Position numbers and translations under genes: made by a program. This document shows positions 15,174-22,133 of a stretch of DNA of 30,664 bases, one piece after another (within the stretch, counting starts at the first letter, position 1; each line of letters starts with the position of its first letter). Source of the DNA: a virus; the IMG/VR virus record IMGVR_UViG_3300028600_000372, positions 1 to 30,664 of that record, one strand, 5' to 3'. Below the pieces are notes generated by a model. That model ran no database searches and was not told the DNA's origin. It was given only the letters and a program-made list of their open reading frames with translations.

Positions 15174-15508
15174 TGAAAGTATCCTTTTCCTTCAAACAGT
15201 TGCAGTCTGCTCTTGTCATAAATTTCGTAAATGTCATCGTAATCGGTAACTCCTTCTATTGTTTTTAACAGATCCAGGGCTTTTTTCCATGCAATGTTTC
15301 TTTCTGGAGCTGTGCATTTTGCAGAGCATTTCTCCACATGAGGATATTCAAAGCCAGGTGAGTTTAGCTTGAACAGTACCTCCTGAATTAGATCATAGTT
15401 AAACGGGATTGTTTCCAGGGCTTCATCCATTTTATGTAATATCTCCATGCATGCCTTGTCATCGGCATGATTTGGTTTGTAATTTGGATTAAGGATTGGT
15501 TTTCTCAT
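15170..15508 (-). CDS. Unknown helical protein, 112 aa
   Basis: Helical, with CSAKC in the middle. No family recognised. It overlaps the possible nuclease by four bases (ATGA), so a partner role is conceivable. Confidence 0.75.
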   Translation of the reverse strand: MRKPILNPNYKPNHADDKACMEILHKMDEALETIPFNYDLIQEVLFKLNSPGFEYPHVEKCSAKCTAPERNIAWKKALDLLKTIEGVTDYDDIYEIYDKSRLQLFEGKGYFQ

Positions 15509-15513
15509 TTTAG

Positions 15514-15768
15514 CTATTTTTTAGCTTTCTCAAAAATAACTTTATATTTTTCATTTCTCATGTTTAGTTGTTTGATGTGTTCCTGGCATCTCTTGAATTT
15601 TTGATTATTTACAGTAATTATGGTTGCTGATTTTCCACACATAGAACATTGCACTGTCTTGCACTGTGTTGGAAGTCTTATTTTCTTCATGTATTTTTTC
15701 TGGTTTTTTCTTTTCTCGGTTGGCCTGTCATCAGCATATGCCTTTTTTGGCATTGGATACCAACTCAT
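15514..15768 (-). CDS. Basic zinc-finger protein, 84 aa
   Basis: Strongly basic N-terminus (RPTEKRKNQKKYMKKIR), then C36, C41 and C44 with C61 and H64 about 17 residues later (QCSMCGK...FKRCQEH). Charge and fingers point to nucleic-acid binding. Confidence 0.75.
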   Translation of the reverse strand: MSWYPMPKKAYADDRPTEKRKNQKKYMKKIRLPTQCKTVQCSMCGKSATIITVNNQKFKRCQEHIKQLNMRNEKYKVIFEKAKK

Positions 15769-15938
15769 TGGTCAAAACACCATTTACAGTCAGGAGGATG
15801 ATTTTTGTACAGTTTGATTTGGTCCTTTACCTTTTCTTGATTTTTATGTAAAAATTTTATGATTCTTCTGAATCCAGTGTGTGTGATTATGGTAGTTTGA
15901 AATTTCAAACCATTGTAGGAAGTGTAAGTTTCAGGCAT
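15765..15938 (-). CDS. Small basic protein, 57 aa
   Basis: Basic helix (FRRIIKFLHKNQEKVKDQIK) and a C-terminal CKWC. The ATG at 15938 lies eight bases after the preceding stop; a TTG at 15968 would add ten residues inside the previous gene. One CxxC only, so zinc binding would need a dimer. Confidence 0.65.
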   Translation of the reverse strand: MPETYTSYNGLKFQTTIITHTGFRRIIKFLHKNQEKVKDQIKLYKNHPPDCKWCFDQ

Positions 15939-15946
15939 CGTGTAAG

Positions 15947-16183
15947 TCAAGGGATATATCCACCACAATTTTCATAATCCCTAACAAACCTATTGTATTG
16001 TTTCCATTCAAGAACTTGACTAAATGTAATTCCGTTAGGTTGTAGTTTTCTTTCCATTTGTAGAATCTTTTGATTTGTGTCGCTCCAATATTCTTCATCA
16101 TCTTCTTTTGTGGTGCTCCAAAATTGTTTATCTTGTTGTGGCATTTTAATTAAAATACATCCAGTTTTGTCTGGTCTCTGCAT
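15947..16183 (-). CDS. Unknown acidic protein, 78 aa
   Basis: Many Trp, Tyr, Gln and acidic residues, no motif. The ATG at 16183 overlaps the preceding zinc-finger gene by 34 bases; a second ATG at 16144 would start five bases after that gene's TAA and give 65 residues. Neither has a clear ribosome-binding site. Confidence 0.65.
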   Translation of the reverse strand: MQRPDKTGCILIKMPQQDKQFWSTTKEDDEEYWSDTNQKILQMERKLQPNGITFSQVLEWKQYNRFVRDYENCGGYIP

Positions 16184-16290
16184 TGCTTTGCATGCATTTC
16201 TTGCTGGTATGCATCTAGATTATTGAGATCCTTTCCGCAAAGATTGCACTTGGAATCTTTTAGAGTCCCAGGATATTGTGATTTTGACAC
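16150..16290 (-). CDS. C2HC zinc-finger microprotein, 46 aa
   Basis: CNLC at 15-18 followed by H33 and C37 (EMHAKQC), a single C2HC finger like the UBZ type in spacing. Starts with GTG at 16290, seven bases after the preceding TGA. Confidence 0.65.
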   Translation of the reverse strand: MSKSQYPGTLKDSKCNLCGKDLNNLDAYQQEMHAKQCRDQTKLDVF

Positions 16291-16297
16291 GGGTCTA

Positions 16298-16462
16298 TCA
16301 TTCTTTACTCTTGGTGATAAGAGCTAATTCGTGGATTGCATGCCAGGAATCACAATCAACACATTTTGTAAATATCCGACTGTCAGGACTAATAGTGTAA
16401 TTTTCAGGGTTTTTCATCATAGCTTCACCAATAATCTTTATTTCTTCATTGGAAAAACTCAT
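16298..16462 (-). CDS. Zinc-site microprotein, 54 aa
   Basis: Helical N-terminus, then CVDCDSWHAIH (34-44), which can hold one metal by two Cys and two His. TGATG overlap with the gene before. Confidence 0.65.
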   Translation of the reverse strand: MSFSNEEIKIIGEAMMKNPENYTISPDSRIFTKCVDCDSWHAIHELALITKSKE

Positions 16463-16632
16463 CAGTATTCAGAACTCCTTTTTCTGATCTGTTCATCCAT
16501 TAGTTTTTGATTAAAAACTTCAAGCTTCTTAATCTTATCGGTTATAATTTCAAATCTTTTTTCAAACGAGTTATTAGAGTCTACCAATTCGTTTACTACT
16601 TCAGGTTCGAGTACTCTTTTTTTAATTATCAT
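16462..16632 (-). CDS. Coiled-coil microprotein, 56 aa
   Basis: Basic start (MIIKKRVLEPEVV), then one long amphipathic helix with charged ends. ATGA overlap with the upstream gene, TGATG with the downstream one. Confidence 0.65.
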   Translation of the reverse strand: MIIKKRVLEPEVVNELVDSNNSFEKRFEIITDKIKKLEVFNQKLMDEQIRKRSSEY

Positions 16633-16883
16633 TTTTTCTTTGGTTCTCTAATTAACAAGATAGTGTTTTTGTTTGGAAACCACCAAGATATAATTTGATG
16701 AACCTCAAAGTTATGTTTTTTTAAAATTGGCAGTATTGGATTTAAACTCACGGACCCATCTTTATCATACTTGATATGAATTCTTTCCATGTCCGTATCA
16801 CATACTCCAAGCATTACAGATATTCCCAATTTACGATTTGTCATCTTTTTTGAAATTAACTGTTTAACTTGTCTAGATTTCAT
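16629..16883 (-). CDS. Unknown basic protein, 84 aa, first gene of its operon
   Basis: Basic alpha/beta protein (N-terminus MKSRQVKQLISKKMTNRK). Not recognised. Preceded by 65 bases of gene-free AT-rich DNA that probably holds its promoter. Confidence 0.75.
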   Translation of the reverse strand: MKSRQVKQLISKKMTNRKLGISVMLGVCDTDMERIHIKYDKDGSVSLNPILPILKKHNFEVHQIISWWFPNKNTILLIREPKKK

Positions 16884-16948
16884 TTTATTTTATTATTATT
16901 ATATTATTGTAATACATACAACATACATACATACATACAACATGCAGT
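16884..16948. promoter_or_regulatory. AT-rich promoter gap with CATA microsatellite
   Basis: Contains a run of ATT/ATTATT next to the start at 16883 and several CATA units in tandem at about 16913-16937. TATAATAATAATAAAA, read on the gene strand, could be the TATA box. Variable repeat number would change promoter spacing. Confidence 0.45.
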
Positions 16949-17290
16949 TTAGTTAAACTTCTTTTGTTCAAATCTTTTGTCTTTTTCCATCTTCAAGTGC
17001 ATCATAAATCCGTCAAGTTGGCCTGCAGTTAGTGCCTGCGACCACTGATCAATGTTTTCTGTTTGGATCATTTCTTGCATTTTCTCCCTGAACTCATTGG
17101 CTTTATCAGGGTCTTTCATCATTTCTTGATAATCCATTACCTTGTTTCCCACCTTAGCTAGTTCCCGTATGCACTCTGAAAGATTTGAAAATTGGCCTTC
17201 AGGGTTTTGGTGTGTTCGAACCTTTTTTTCGTATTCGTCAAGGTCCCTCATGTCAAGCCTCAAGCTGATACTAATGGATCTTTTTATCAT
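16949..17290 (-). CDS. RHH-type DNA-binding protein, 113 aa
   Basis: N-terminal strand KRSISISLRLD followed by helix LDEYEKKVRT and a second helix NLSECIRELAKVG: the ribbon-helix-helix layout of dimeric regulators. The C-terminal half is helical and Met/Gln/Lys-rich. ATGA overlap with the preceding gene. Probable transcriptional regulator; the operator is unknown. Confidence 0.65.
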   Translation of the reverse strand: MIKRSISISLRLDMRDLDEYEKKVRTHQNPEGQFSNLSECIRELAKVGNKVMDYQEMMKDPDKANEFREKMQEMIQTENIDQWSQALTAGQLDGFMMHLKMEKDKRFEQKKFN

Positions 17291-17658
17291 GATTGATTTC
17301 CCTGTATTTCACATACTTGAGGAATTGAGGCGCAGTATCCCACATGTCTACACTCTTTACTTTCACAGAACATACATTCCAATCTATTTTGGACAAATTT
17401 TATCTCAATGACTCGGTTCATTTTATTATCTTTTAATAATACACGATCTGGATCAATTGAAATTTGTTCAATTACTGGACTAAATTTTGCAAATGTTTCA
17501 TCTTTTTTCATCATTTCTTCCAACATATACGTGAGATATCCTGCAAAACTGTTGACTCCTTTACTGTACATATTTTCTTTATTTGCCTGATAGACATTGA
17601 AGAATTTATCATAAATTGTATCCTTGACGGTAATTGATTTGAATCCAGCTTTAGGCAT
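17287..17658 (-). CDS. RHH plus zinc-motif protein of Nitrososphaerota type, 123 aa
   Basis: Residues 4-48 (FKSITVKDTIYDKFFNVYQ ... SFAGYLTYMLEEMM) fit a ribbon-helix-helix. After a strand-rich link (DPDRVLLKDNKMNRVIEI) comes CMFCESKECRHVGYC (96-110), a Cys/His cluster. I know this architecture as frequent in Nitrososphaerota genomes, where its function is unassigned. The start is set by AAGGAG about nine bases before the ATG at 17658, which also overlaps the upstream TAA (TAATG). Confidence 0.75.
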   Translation of the reverse strand: MPKAGFKSITVKDTIYDKFFNVYQANKENMYSKGVNSFAGYLTYMLEEMMKKDETFAKFSPVIEQISIDPDRVLLKDNKMNRVIEIKFVQNRLECMFCESKECRHVGYCASIPQVCEIQGNQS

Positions 17659-17810
17659 TAACTTTTCTCCTTTTTTGTTAACCAAATCTTGTTTAGTTCC
17701 TCGGCTTTTCTAATTGCTTTCTCTTTGATTGTATCTGGCATGGAATTCAAGACAACATAGTATATTTTATCAGGAGTTTCTAGTACTGCAAACTCAACAA
17801 TCTTTGCCAT
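17658..17810 (-). CDS. Unknown microprotein, 50 aa
   Basis: Strand, turn, helix (AKIVEFAVLETPDKIYYVVL, then KEKAIRKAEELNKIW). TAATG overlaps on both sides. Carries the ribosome-binding site of the next gene in its last codons. Confidence 0.7.
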   Translation of the reverse strand: MAKIVEFAVLETPDKIYYVVLNSMPDTIKEKAIRKAEELNKIWLTKKEKS

Positions 17811-18118
17811 TAGTTTAATCTCTTCCAGACTTCAGGTTTGTAAGCTGCTTTCATTATCAGCCAGACCAGGATTCCTTCTTTCTTCTTTTCTTGTGCATAA
17901 TCATAGAGTAACTGAGATTCCTTTGGGCCGATGTATGGTTTCACGCTTGAGAATTTTAACTGTGCCTCGTGCTTGTATCCTTCCGCATCAGTCCATTCCA
18001 CATCAGTTTTACCGAGGGATAATGGATGACGAAGAATTTTTGTTGCACCTTGCTTTTTCATTCTTTTGAGGAATCGTGTCTCATAGGAATTCCCTTTCCT
18101 TTTGTTTGGATGTGTCAT
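17810..18118 (-). CDS. Holliday-junction-resolvase-like nuclease (QxK variant), 102 aa
   Basis: Archaeal Hjc-like layout: basic start with E13 in the first helix, RHPLSLGKTDVEW with D39, then HEAQLKFSS with Q53-L-K55 in place of the usual E-x-K, and a later strand VWLIMK. It would resolve branched DNA before packaging. Gln at the metal position is known in some PD-(D/E)XK families, but activity should not be assumed. First residues MTHPNK are shared with the upstream gene through a 20-base repeat. Confidence 0.65.
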   Translation of the reverse strand: MTHPNKRKGNSYETRFLKRMKKQGATKILRHPLSLGKTDVEWTDAEGYKHEAQLKFSSVKPYIGPKESQLLYDYAQEKKKEGILVWLIMKAAYKPEVWKRLN

Positions 18119-18120
18119 TT
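18101..18120. repeat. 20-base direct repeat at a start codon, copy 1
   Basis: TTTGTTTGGATGTGTCATTT, identical to 18220-18239. It covers the start region of 17810..18118 and encodes its MTHPNK N-terminus. Confidence 0.85.
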
Positions 18121-18237
18121 TATAATCACGTAAGGTTCGCCATCAATACTAATACCCACATAATTTTCAAACCAGCCTCCCATTCTGTGGTATTCAACTC
18201 TTTCAGTCATTTCCTTTTCTTTGTTTGGATGTGTCAT
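18115..18237 (-). CDS. Unknown microprotein, 40 aa
   Basis: MTHPNKEKEMTERVEYHRMG and on, then strand-rich GISIDGEPYVIIK. ATGA overlaps on both sides. Shares its first six residues with the following resolvase-like gene. Confidence 0.7.
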   Translation of the reverse strand: MTHPNKEKEMTERVEYHRMGGWFENYVGISIDGEPYVIIK

Positions 18238-18239
18238 TT
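18220..18239. repeat. 20-base direct repeat at a start codon, copy 2
   Basis: Second exact copy of TTTGTTTGGATGTGTCATTT, over the start of 18115..18237. The 119-base distance means recombination between copies would delete the small gene and leave the nuclease start intact. Confidence 0.85.
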
Positions 18240-18344
18240 CTCAGTATACCTCTTACCGCATAGACAGATGAAGATTTGGCATGAATCGCCTGAGCATGTA
18301 ATCTTTTGAAGATGCATTGAACAAGACAAACAGTGTGGAATCAT
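18234..18344 (-). CDS. Cys-rich zinc microprotein, 36 aa
   Basis: CLSC (5-8), C17, C22, C27 and C29: six Cys and a His, probably one or two zinc ions. ATGA overlaps on both sides. Confidence 0.65.
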   Translation of the reverse strand: MIPHCLSCSMHLQKITCSGDSCQIFICLCGKRYTEK

Positions 18345-18451
18345 TCAAGTTTGCCTGTCCATTTTTCACATAAAAATAGTTTGTGTGCGGTCAACTCGGC
18401 AAGTCCATTAAGAGTATCAATAAATCTTTTTCCACATTTGTCACATTCCAT
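18341..18451 (-). CDS. C2HC zinc-finger microprotein, 36 aa
   Basis: CDKC (3-6), H23 and C28 form one finger with a helix between (LNGLAELTAHK), similar to classical fingers. Starts at the ATG at 18451, six bases after the nuclease gene. Confidence 0.65.
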   Translation of the reverse strand: MECDKCGKRFIDTLNGLAELTAHKLFLCEKWTGKLE

Positions 18452-18457
18452 AAGTAA

Positions 18458-19006
18458 TCATTTTGCGGTCTCAGAAAATTCTCTAAGATATTCTTCATCC
18501 AATACCACGTATGGATCACCGCTTCCTTTGGTGTTGGGCATGGAAATGAAATTAACATTATCAATACAGGATCTTATCTCATCCTTGAAGAATTTATGAA
18601 AAGGATCATGATATTTTTCAGGTACATAGATTGTTTGTATTTGCATAATTTGTGCAGGAATGTTGAATTCTGGAAATGAGTAAATCACATTTACGCCCAT
18701 GCGACACAACTGTTGATTAAAAAACAATTGTACAGCTTCTGCAGTATTGGCTCTCTGTTTTGCCTCGATAAGATATGAGGATTTACCCTTAGTTATGAAA
18801 AAATCTGGCCTGGTCCTTACAAACAGTGAGGACGTGTTATAATATTTTTGCAAGTCAAGTATTTGATTTGCATTAAACTGCTTCTCATATCCGTAATCAA
18901 TTACCATGTCATTATCAGAGAGACCAAACCTTTCTCTGATCTCTTGCTCAGTTACTGTGAAACTTTCAGGTTTTATTGTTTGCAATTGCAAGCAGCCTCC
19001 GTGCAT
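18458..19006 (-). CDS. PD-(D/E)XK nuclease, about 182 aa
   Basis: RTRPDFFITKGKSSYLIEAK gives P67-D68 ... E81-A-K83, the canonical metal-binding core of restriction-type nucleases, followed by a helix (AEAVQLFFNQQL) and strand (VNVIYSF). Start uncertain: ATG at 19006 overlaps the methyltransferase gene by 41 bases; a TTG at 18985 has GGAGG ten bases upstream and would cut the overlap. Directly follows the ParB-methyltransferase, so the two could form a modification-restriction pair or a DNA-processing pair. Confidence 0.7.
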   Translation of the reverse strand: MHGGCLQLQTIKPESFTVTEQEIRERFGLSDNDMVIDYGYEKQFNANQILDLQKYYNTSSLFVRTRPDFFITKGKSSYLIEAKQRANTAEAVQLFFNQQLCRMGVNVIYSFPEFNIPAQIMQIQTIYVPEKYHDPFHKFFKDEIRSCIDNVNFISMPNTKGSGDPYVVLDEEYLREFSETAK

Positions 19007-20207
19007 TCTCAAAGTGATCTTTGTCTACTTCACAACCAATGAATTGTCTTTCCAGTTTGTTGGCAGAGATTCCAAATGTCCCAGATCCTAAGAATGGATC
19101 ATAGACAATTTCATTTTCTACTGTTGTATGTTTAATGTAATAGTCAGATTCTGCAGTCGATTGAGCCCATTCATGTTCGTCCTTGTCAGGTTTTGTGGAT
19201 TTGACAAGATCAGAAACATAGTCTCCCTCATACTTTCCTTTTGTAAACCATAGCATGGGTTTCCATGCAACCATTGTCTTTGACGCATGAACCGATGTGG
19301 ATGGTCCTGAATGAATTATTGCAAGAGGCCAATGAAAGTCCAATCCGTATTTTTTCATAAAATTACAAATTTCAGGTATGTTTTTCTGGCCTACAAAAGT
19401 GATTAGAGAGCCACCATCTTTTAGAACTCTTGCAGCTTGTTTTGCCAGGTCTTCAAACAGGGGAAGAAATTCATCATGGTATGGAGGGTCTGTAAAGATT
19501 AGAGATATTGAACCATCAGCAATTGGAGCTTTTTGAAATTCACAATTATGAAGGGTGATTGATTCGGGAAGAATAATTTGATCATGTTGAATCTGATCTT
19601 CACGTATACGTTTCTTTTTTAATTTTTTTAGTTTAATGTAGACTGAATTTGTAGTGGTTTTATTTTCATTGTTATCTATGGCCTCAAACAGCTTGGCAAA
19701 TTTGGGATTTGTTTCAGACTCTTCCTTAATTTCCTCTAATTTTTTGATTGTGTTTGAGGACAATCCAGTATATTCTGCAATCACATCTCTAGATTTCTTC
19801 TGTGAACTTTGTGGAGAATCTCCACTATGTTGATTTATATCATTTCTGTTTCCTTGACGTTTTTTAGCTTCTTTTTTAATCTCAGGCTCTAAGGCATTTT
19901 TTATTGATAAAACTTCTGACTTTGTAAAATTCTTGCGTACACTATTTTCATGAAATTCACCTAGCGTTAAATCTTCAAGATTTACAATATGAACAGGTAT
20001 TTCAGTCCAGCCAATCTTTTTACAAGCTTCAACCCTTCTTTGACCTGCAATCAGATTATAGTTTTCATCAACTACAATCGGATGAAGTAGGCCAATTTCC
20101 TTAATGCTTGAAACCATCATTTCAAGATCTCCAAACTCCTTTCGGAATCTAATACCAATTTGTATTTCAGATATTGGGAGTTTTGGAGTATCTAGTTTTT
20201 GTCTCAT
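18966..20207 (-). CDS. ParB-like domain fused to DNA methyltransferase, 413 aa
   Basis: Residues 8-95 are a ParB/Srx-type domain: IGIRFRKEF, IVVDENYNLIAGQRR (GxRR at 55-58) and GEFHENSVRKNF. A helical link (100-200) contains KLEEIKEESE and a basic stretch. The C-terminal methylase has DPPY (240-243), then DPFLGSGTFG (370-379) as SAM-binding motif I; this order, catalytic motif first, marks a class beta amino-methyltransferase (N6-adenine or N4-cytosine). ParB-methylase fusions are known from phages and mobile elements. ATG at 20207 overlaps the upstream TGA. The linker codons contain the second 27-base repeat, coding for HSGDSPQ. Function: DNA modification, perhaps guarding viral DNA or marking a site. 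Confidence 0.88.
   Translation of the reverse strand: MRQKLDTPKLPISEIQIGIRFRKEFGDLEMMVSSIKEIGLLHPIVVDENYNLIAGQRRVEACKKIGWTEIPVHIVNLEDLTLGEFHENSVRKNFTKSEVLSIKNALEPEIKKEAKKRQGNRNDINQHSGDSPQSSQKKSRDVIAEYTGLSSNTIKKLEEIKEESETNPKFAKLFEAIDNNENKTTTNSVYIKLKKLKKKRIREDQIQHDQIILPESITLHNCEFQKAPIADGSISLIFTDPPYHDEFLPLFEDLAKQAARVLKDGGSLITFVGQKNIPEICNFMKKYGLDFHWPLAIIHSGPSTSVHASKTMVAWKPMLWFTKGKYEGDYVSDLVKSTKPDKDEHEWAQSTAESDYYIKHTTVENEIVYDPFLGSGTFGISANKLERQFIGCEVDKDHFENARRLLAIANNKT
19805..19831. repeat. 27-base repeat with palindromic core, copy 2
   Basis: Exact copy of 4487-4513, with inverted repeat GTGGAGAATCTCCAC at 19811-19825, here inside the linker of the ParB-methyltransferase gene. Conservation of all 27 bases in one coding and one stop-codon/noncoding setting argues for a function of the DNA itself or a recent copy event. 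Confidence 0.75.
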
Positions 20208-21013
20208 GCTAGGTTCCTCACTACTGCAATTTTCTTGAATTGCTTTTCGTCTGTCTTTAACAGCATTATCTTTGAGAGTAAAGAGTCACCTGTAGGAAGT
20301 CCAATTTCTTTTGAGATGACACACATTGATCTTACATAGTTGCCATTTTTTACTTCCTGGACTGTTGCAATAGGATCTCTCTTTACGATGTAGATTGTTT
20401 CCAGGTCTTCCTTTGACTGGATTTCCATCTCACCCTTGCTTGTAAGTTCTGCGAATTCCTCAACTGTGAGCCAGTCCTTAACCAGCTCCCATGATTTCTT
20501 TTCTGCCTTTTCATGTTGAATCTCTTCTGCGGTTCTGTTAAGTTTCAAAAATTTGTTTATTTTGCTAAGATGATATCGTATCTTTCTGAATTGTCTTCTG
20601 TCATACCATTTTCTTGTTGATTGTAATCTGTCAAGGTCTGATGTAACCGTCCAGGTCCCATCAGCTCTTAGGAACATAGAAGCTGATCCAGCTGTAGCGG
20701 TGTAAGTTTGATTTCTCAGTGGATCATAAGTTGTGCCATCAGTACAACTGTTTTCCCAAATATCGTGTCGTTGATTCATCAATAATTGTTGATTGTGATA
20801 ATTAGAATCGGTCTCCAACCTGGTTCTCCATTGTTCGAATCGATCAGGTTCTGACTCTTGCATCTCATCCAATGGTGCAAAGTCCCAGGTTCCAGTATTG
20901 TCTTGATTGCTTCCAAACCATGCAAAAGAAAAAGTATTGGTGGCGGTACTATCCGCATTGAAATCAAGGTTGCCTGAGGTTCTCAACCTCCAACCGTCAA
21001 ACCGTGATCTCAA
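20204..21013 (-). CDS. Chimeric protein with tail-fibre motif and separate C-terminal domain, 269 aa
   Basis: The N-terminal half is strand-like (RTSGNLDFNADSTATNTFSF), then SASMFLRADGTWTV (residues 110-123), the fibre-type FLRADGxW motif also present twice in the long fibre. After this the character changes: a basic helix (RKWYDRRQFRKIRYHLSKIN) and a compact C-terminal domain (EIQSKEDLETIYIVKRDPIA to the end) that looks like a separate small protein. I place the start at TTG 21013, which overlaps the preceding TGA as TTGA; the frame is open further up, but there it overlaps a better zinc gene. Recombination between fibre DNA and another gene, or a real two-domain tail protein, would explain it. 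Confidence 0.6.
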   Translation of the reverse strand: MRSRFDGWRLRTSGNLDFNADSTATNTFSFAWFGSNQDNTGTWDFAPLDEMQESEPDRFEQWRTRLETDSNYHNQQLLMNQRHDIWENSCTDGTTYDPLRNQTYTATAGSASMFLRADGTWTVTSDLDRLQSTRKWYDRRQFRKIRYHLSKINKFLKLNRTAEEIQHEKAEKKSWELVKDWLTVEEFAELTSKGEMEIQSKEDLETIYIVKRDPIATVQEVKNGNYVRSMCVISKEIGLPTGDSLLSKIMLLKTDEKQFKKIAVVRNLA

Positions 21014-21162
21014 TCTGTTGCCTGAATCCAATGGTCTGAACACATGCCTAACGTACACATTTTTTTGGTTGCAAACTCTTCGCATCCTTTGATGCAGCAA
21101 GGTTTTGACTTGATGATCTCAATTACATCCTCACCAAGGTCAAGATTGATTAATCTCCCCAT
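21010..21162 (-). CDS. Cys-rich zinc microprotein, 50 aa
   Basis: Strand-helix start (MGRLINLDLGEDVIEIIKSK), then CCIKGC (22-27), C36, C41 and H44. Starts one base after the TGA of 21164..21430 and ends in TTGA overlap with the chimeric gene. This frame is preferred over the extended reading of the neighbour because of the Cys spacing and the tight coupling. Confidence 0.7.
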   Translation of the reverse strand: MGRLINLDLGEDVIEIIKSKPCCIKGCEEFATKKMCTLGMCSDHWIQATD

Positions 21163-21163
21163 C

Positions 21164-21430
21164 TCAACCACTCACCACTGGTTTTGCAATGAGACGTTTC
21201 TTGACATGCTTTGTCAGGATAAACTTGGTGAGTTTCTCATCAGTGACTTCCTTGGCATCGTGAAGTACCATAAACACACCTTCGGTTTCATGGTATCCAT
21301 ACAGATAGTACCCATCTTCGAGTTTTTCTGTTATCAATTTCTTGATGTCTCGAACATGTTTTTTGTTTGTAGGATCATAACGTTCTTCCTTATGTCCTTC
21401 TGTTTTTGTCATGATTTGTAATGTTTCCAT
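21164..21430 (-). CDS. Unknown alpha/beta protein, 88 aa
   Basis: Helix (KKHVRDIKKLITEKLEDGYY) then strands (YLYGYHETEGVFMVLHDAKE). No family assigned; the layout recalls small phage proteins of unknown role. ATG at 21430. Confidence 0.75.
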   Translation of the reverse strand: METLQIMTKTEGHKEERYDPTNKKHVRDIKKLITEKLEDGYYLYGYHETEGVFMVLHDAKEVTDEKLTKFILTKHVKKRLIAKPVVSG

Positions 21431-21439
21431 GATTGTAAT

Positions 21440-21565
21440 TTAGAAAATTGTTTTTAATTCGTTGCAGTGTTTATGCGTCCAAAAATAGACGGTATCATTC
21501 CCATAAATCAAATTGCTGTTTCTTATGGTCAGCCCATTGACGATAAAATGATAATTATAATTCAT
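21440..21565 (-). CDS. Unknown microprotein, 41 aa
   Basis: Beta-rich (FIVNGLTIRNSNLIYGNDTV) ending in WTHKHCNELKTIF. ATG at 21565 lies two bases after the upstream TAA. A plus-strand ORF covers the same bases, but strand and coupling favour this one. Confidence 0.6.
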   Translation of the reverse strand: MNYNYHFIVNGLTIRNSNLIYGNDTVYFWTHKHCNELKTIF

Positions 21566-21567
21566 GA

Positions 21568-21870
21568 TTAGTTCCAACCTCTTATTTTTTTTGCCTGCAT
21601 CATATGCTTGCACTGCAAGACATGTCCATGCTCATTCTTGAAATTTTGTGTACTTCTGTTTAGAAAATCACCACACCCACAATACTCTGCCTCGGATGGA
21701 TTTTTTGTTATTCTTCCAAGATATGCAATGTAATCCTCACGAAATAATTTTTCTGTCTTTATCACGTTGTAATAGCAAAACTTTTCAGTTTCGACAGTGA
21801 ATTGTATCCTTACGTCTTCTGACTTTTGTACTCTCTTTTTCTGGGAGAATATCTGTTGTGAGGTTTCCAT
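21568..21870 (-). CDS. SWIM zinc-finger protein, 100 aa
   Basis: CGCGDFLNRSTQ ... LQCKHMMQA gives the CxC-x(n)-CxH signature of SWIM domains (residues 64-89), here with an N-terminal strand region. SWIM domains bind DNA or proteins and are found in archaeal recombination proteins and transposases. ATG at 21870 overlaps the preceding TAA. Confidence 0.8.
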   Translation of the reverse strand: METSQQIFSQKKRVQKSEDVRIQFTVETEKFCYYNVIKTEKLFREDYIAYLGRITKNPSEAEYCGCGDFLNRSTQNFKNEHGHVLQCKHMMQAKKIRGWN

Positions 21871-22133
21871 TAGAATTTTCTCCTGTTGGTGTAATCGACT
21901 AATTCATTGACTTTTTCACGAAATTCTCCAAAAATGACTATTGCGTCTGTAAGACTATCTATTGTTTTTGCTTGTAATGGTTTTAGATTATAGATTTTTG
22001 AATTTTTTCTCTTTTCCTTTTCAGCTTGCTCAAGAAGTCCAGCTAATGCTGCAATTGCCTTTGGAATATTTCCTAGCTCCAGGAGCTTTATGACATCATC
22101 ACAAAATACTATGACTGCATCTGCGTGGACCAT
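21870..22133 (-). CDS. Unknown helical protein, 87 aa
   Basis: All-helical (AVIVFCDDVIKLLELGNIPK; KAIAALAGLLEQAEKEKRK), like a small helical bundle. TAATG overlaps on both sides. Confidence 0.75.
   Translation of the reverse strand: MVHADAVIVFCDDVIKLLELGNIPKAIAALAGLLEQAEKEKRKNSKIYNLKPLQAKTIDSLTDAIVIFGEFREKVNELVDYTNRRKF

Noticed and set aside
21013-21100. Upstream extension of the chimeric gene to a TTG at 21100
   Set aside because: It would overlap 30 codons of the Cys-rich gene 21010..21162; the TTGA junction at 21013 is a better start.
21473-21571. Plus-strand ORF of 32 codons (MRPKIDGIIPINQ...)
   Set aside because: Fully overlaps the minus-strand frame 21440..21565, which fits the operon by a two-base gap to the upstream stop; the plus frame has no coupled neighbour or promoter.
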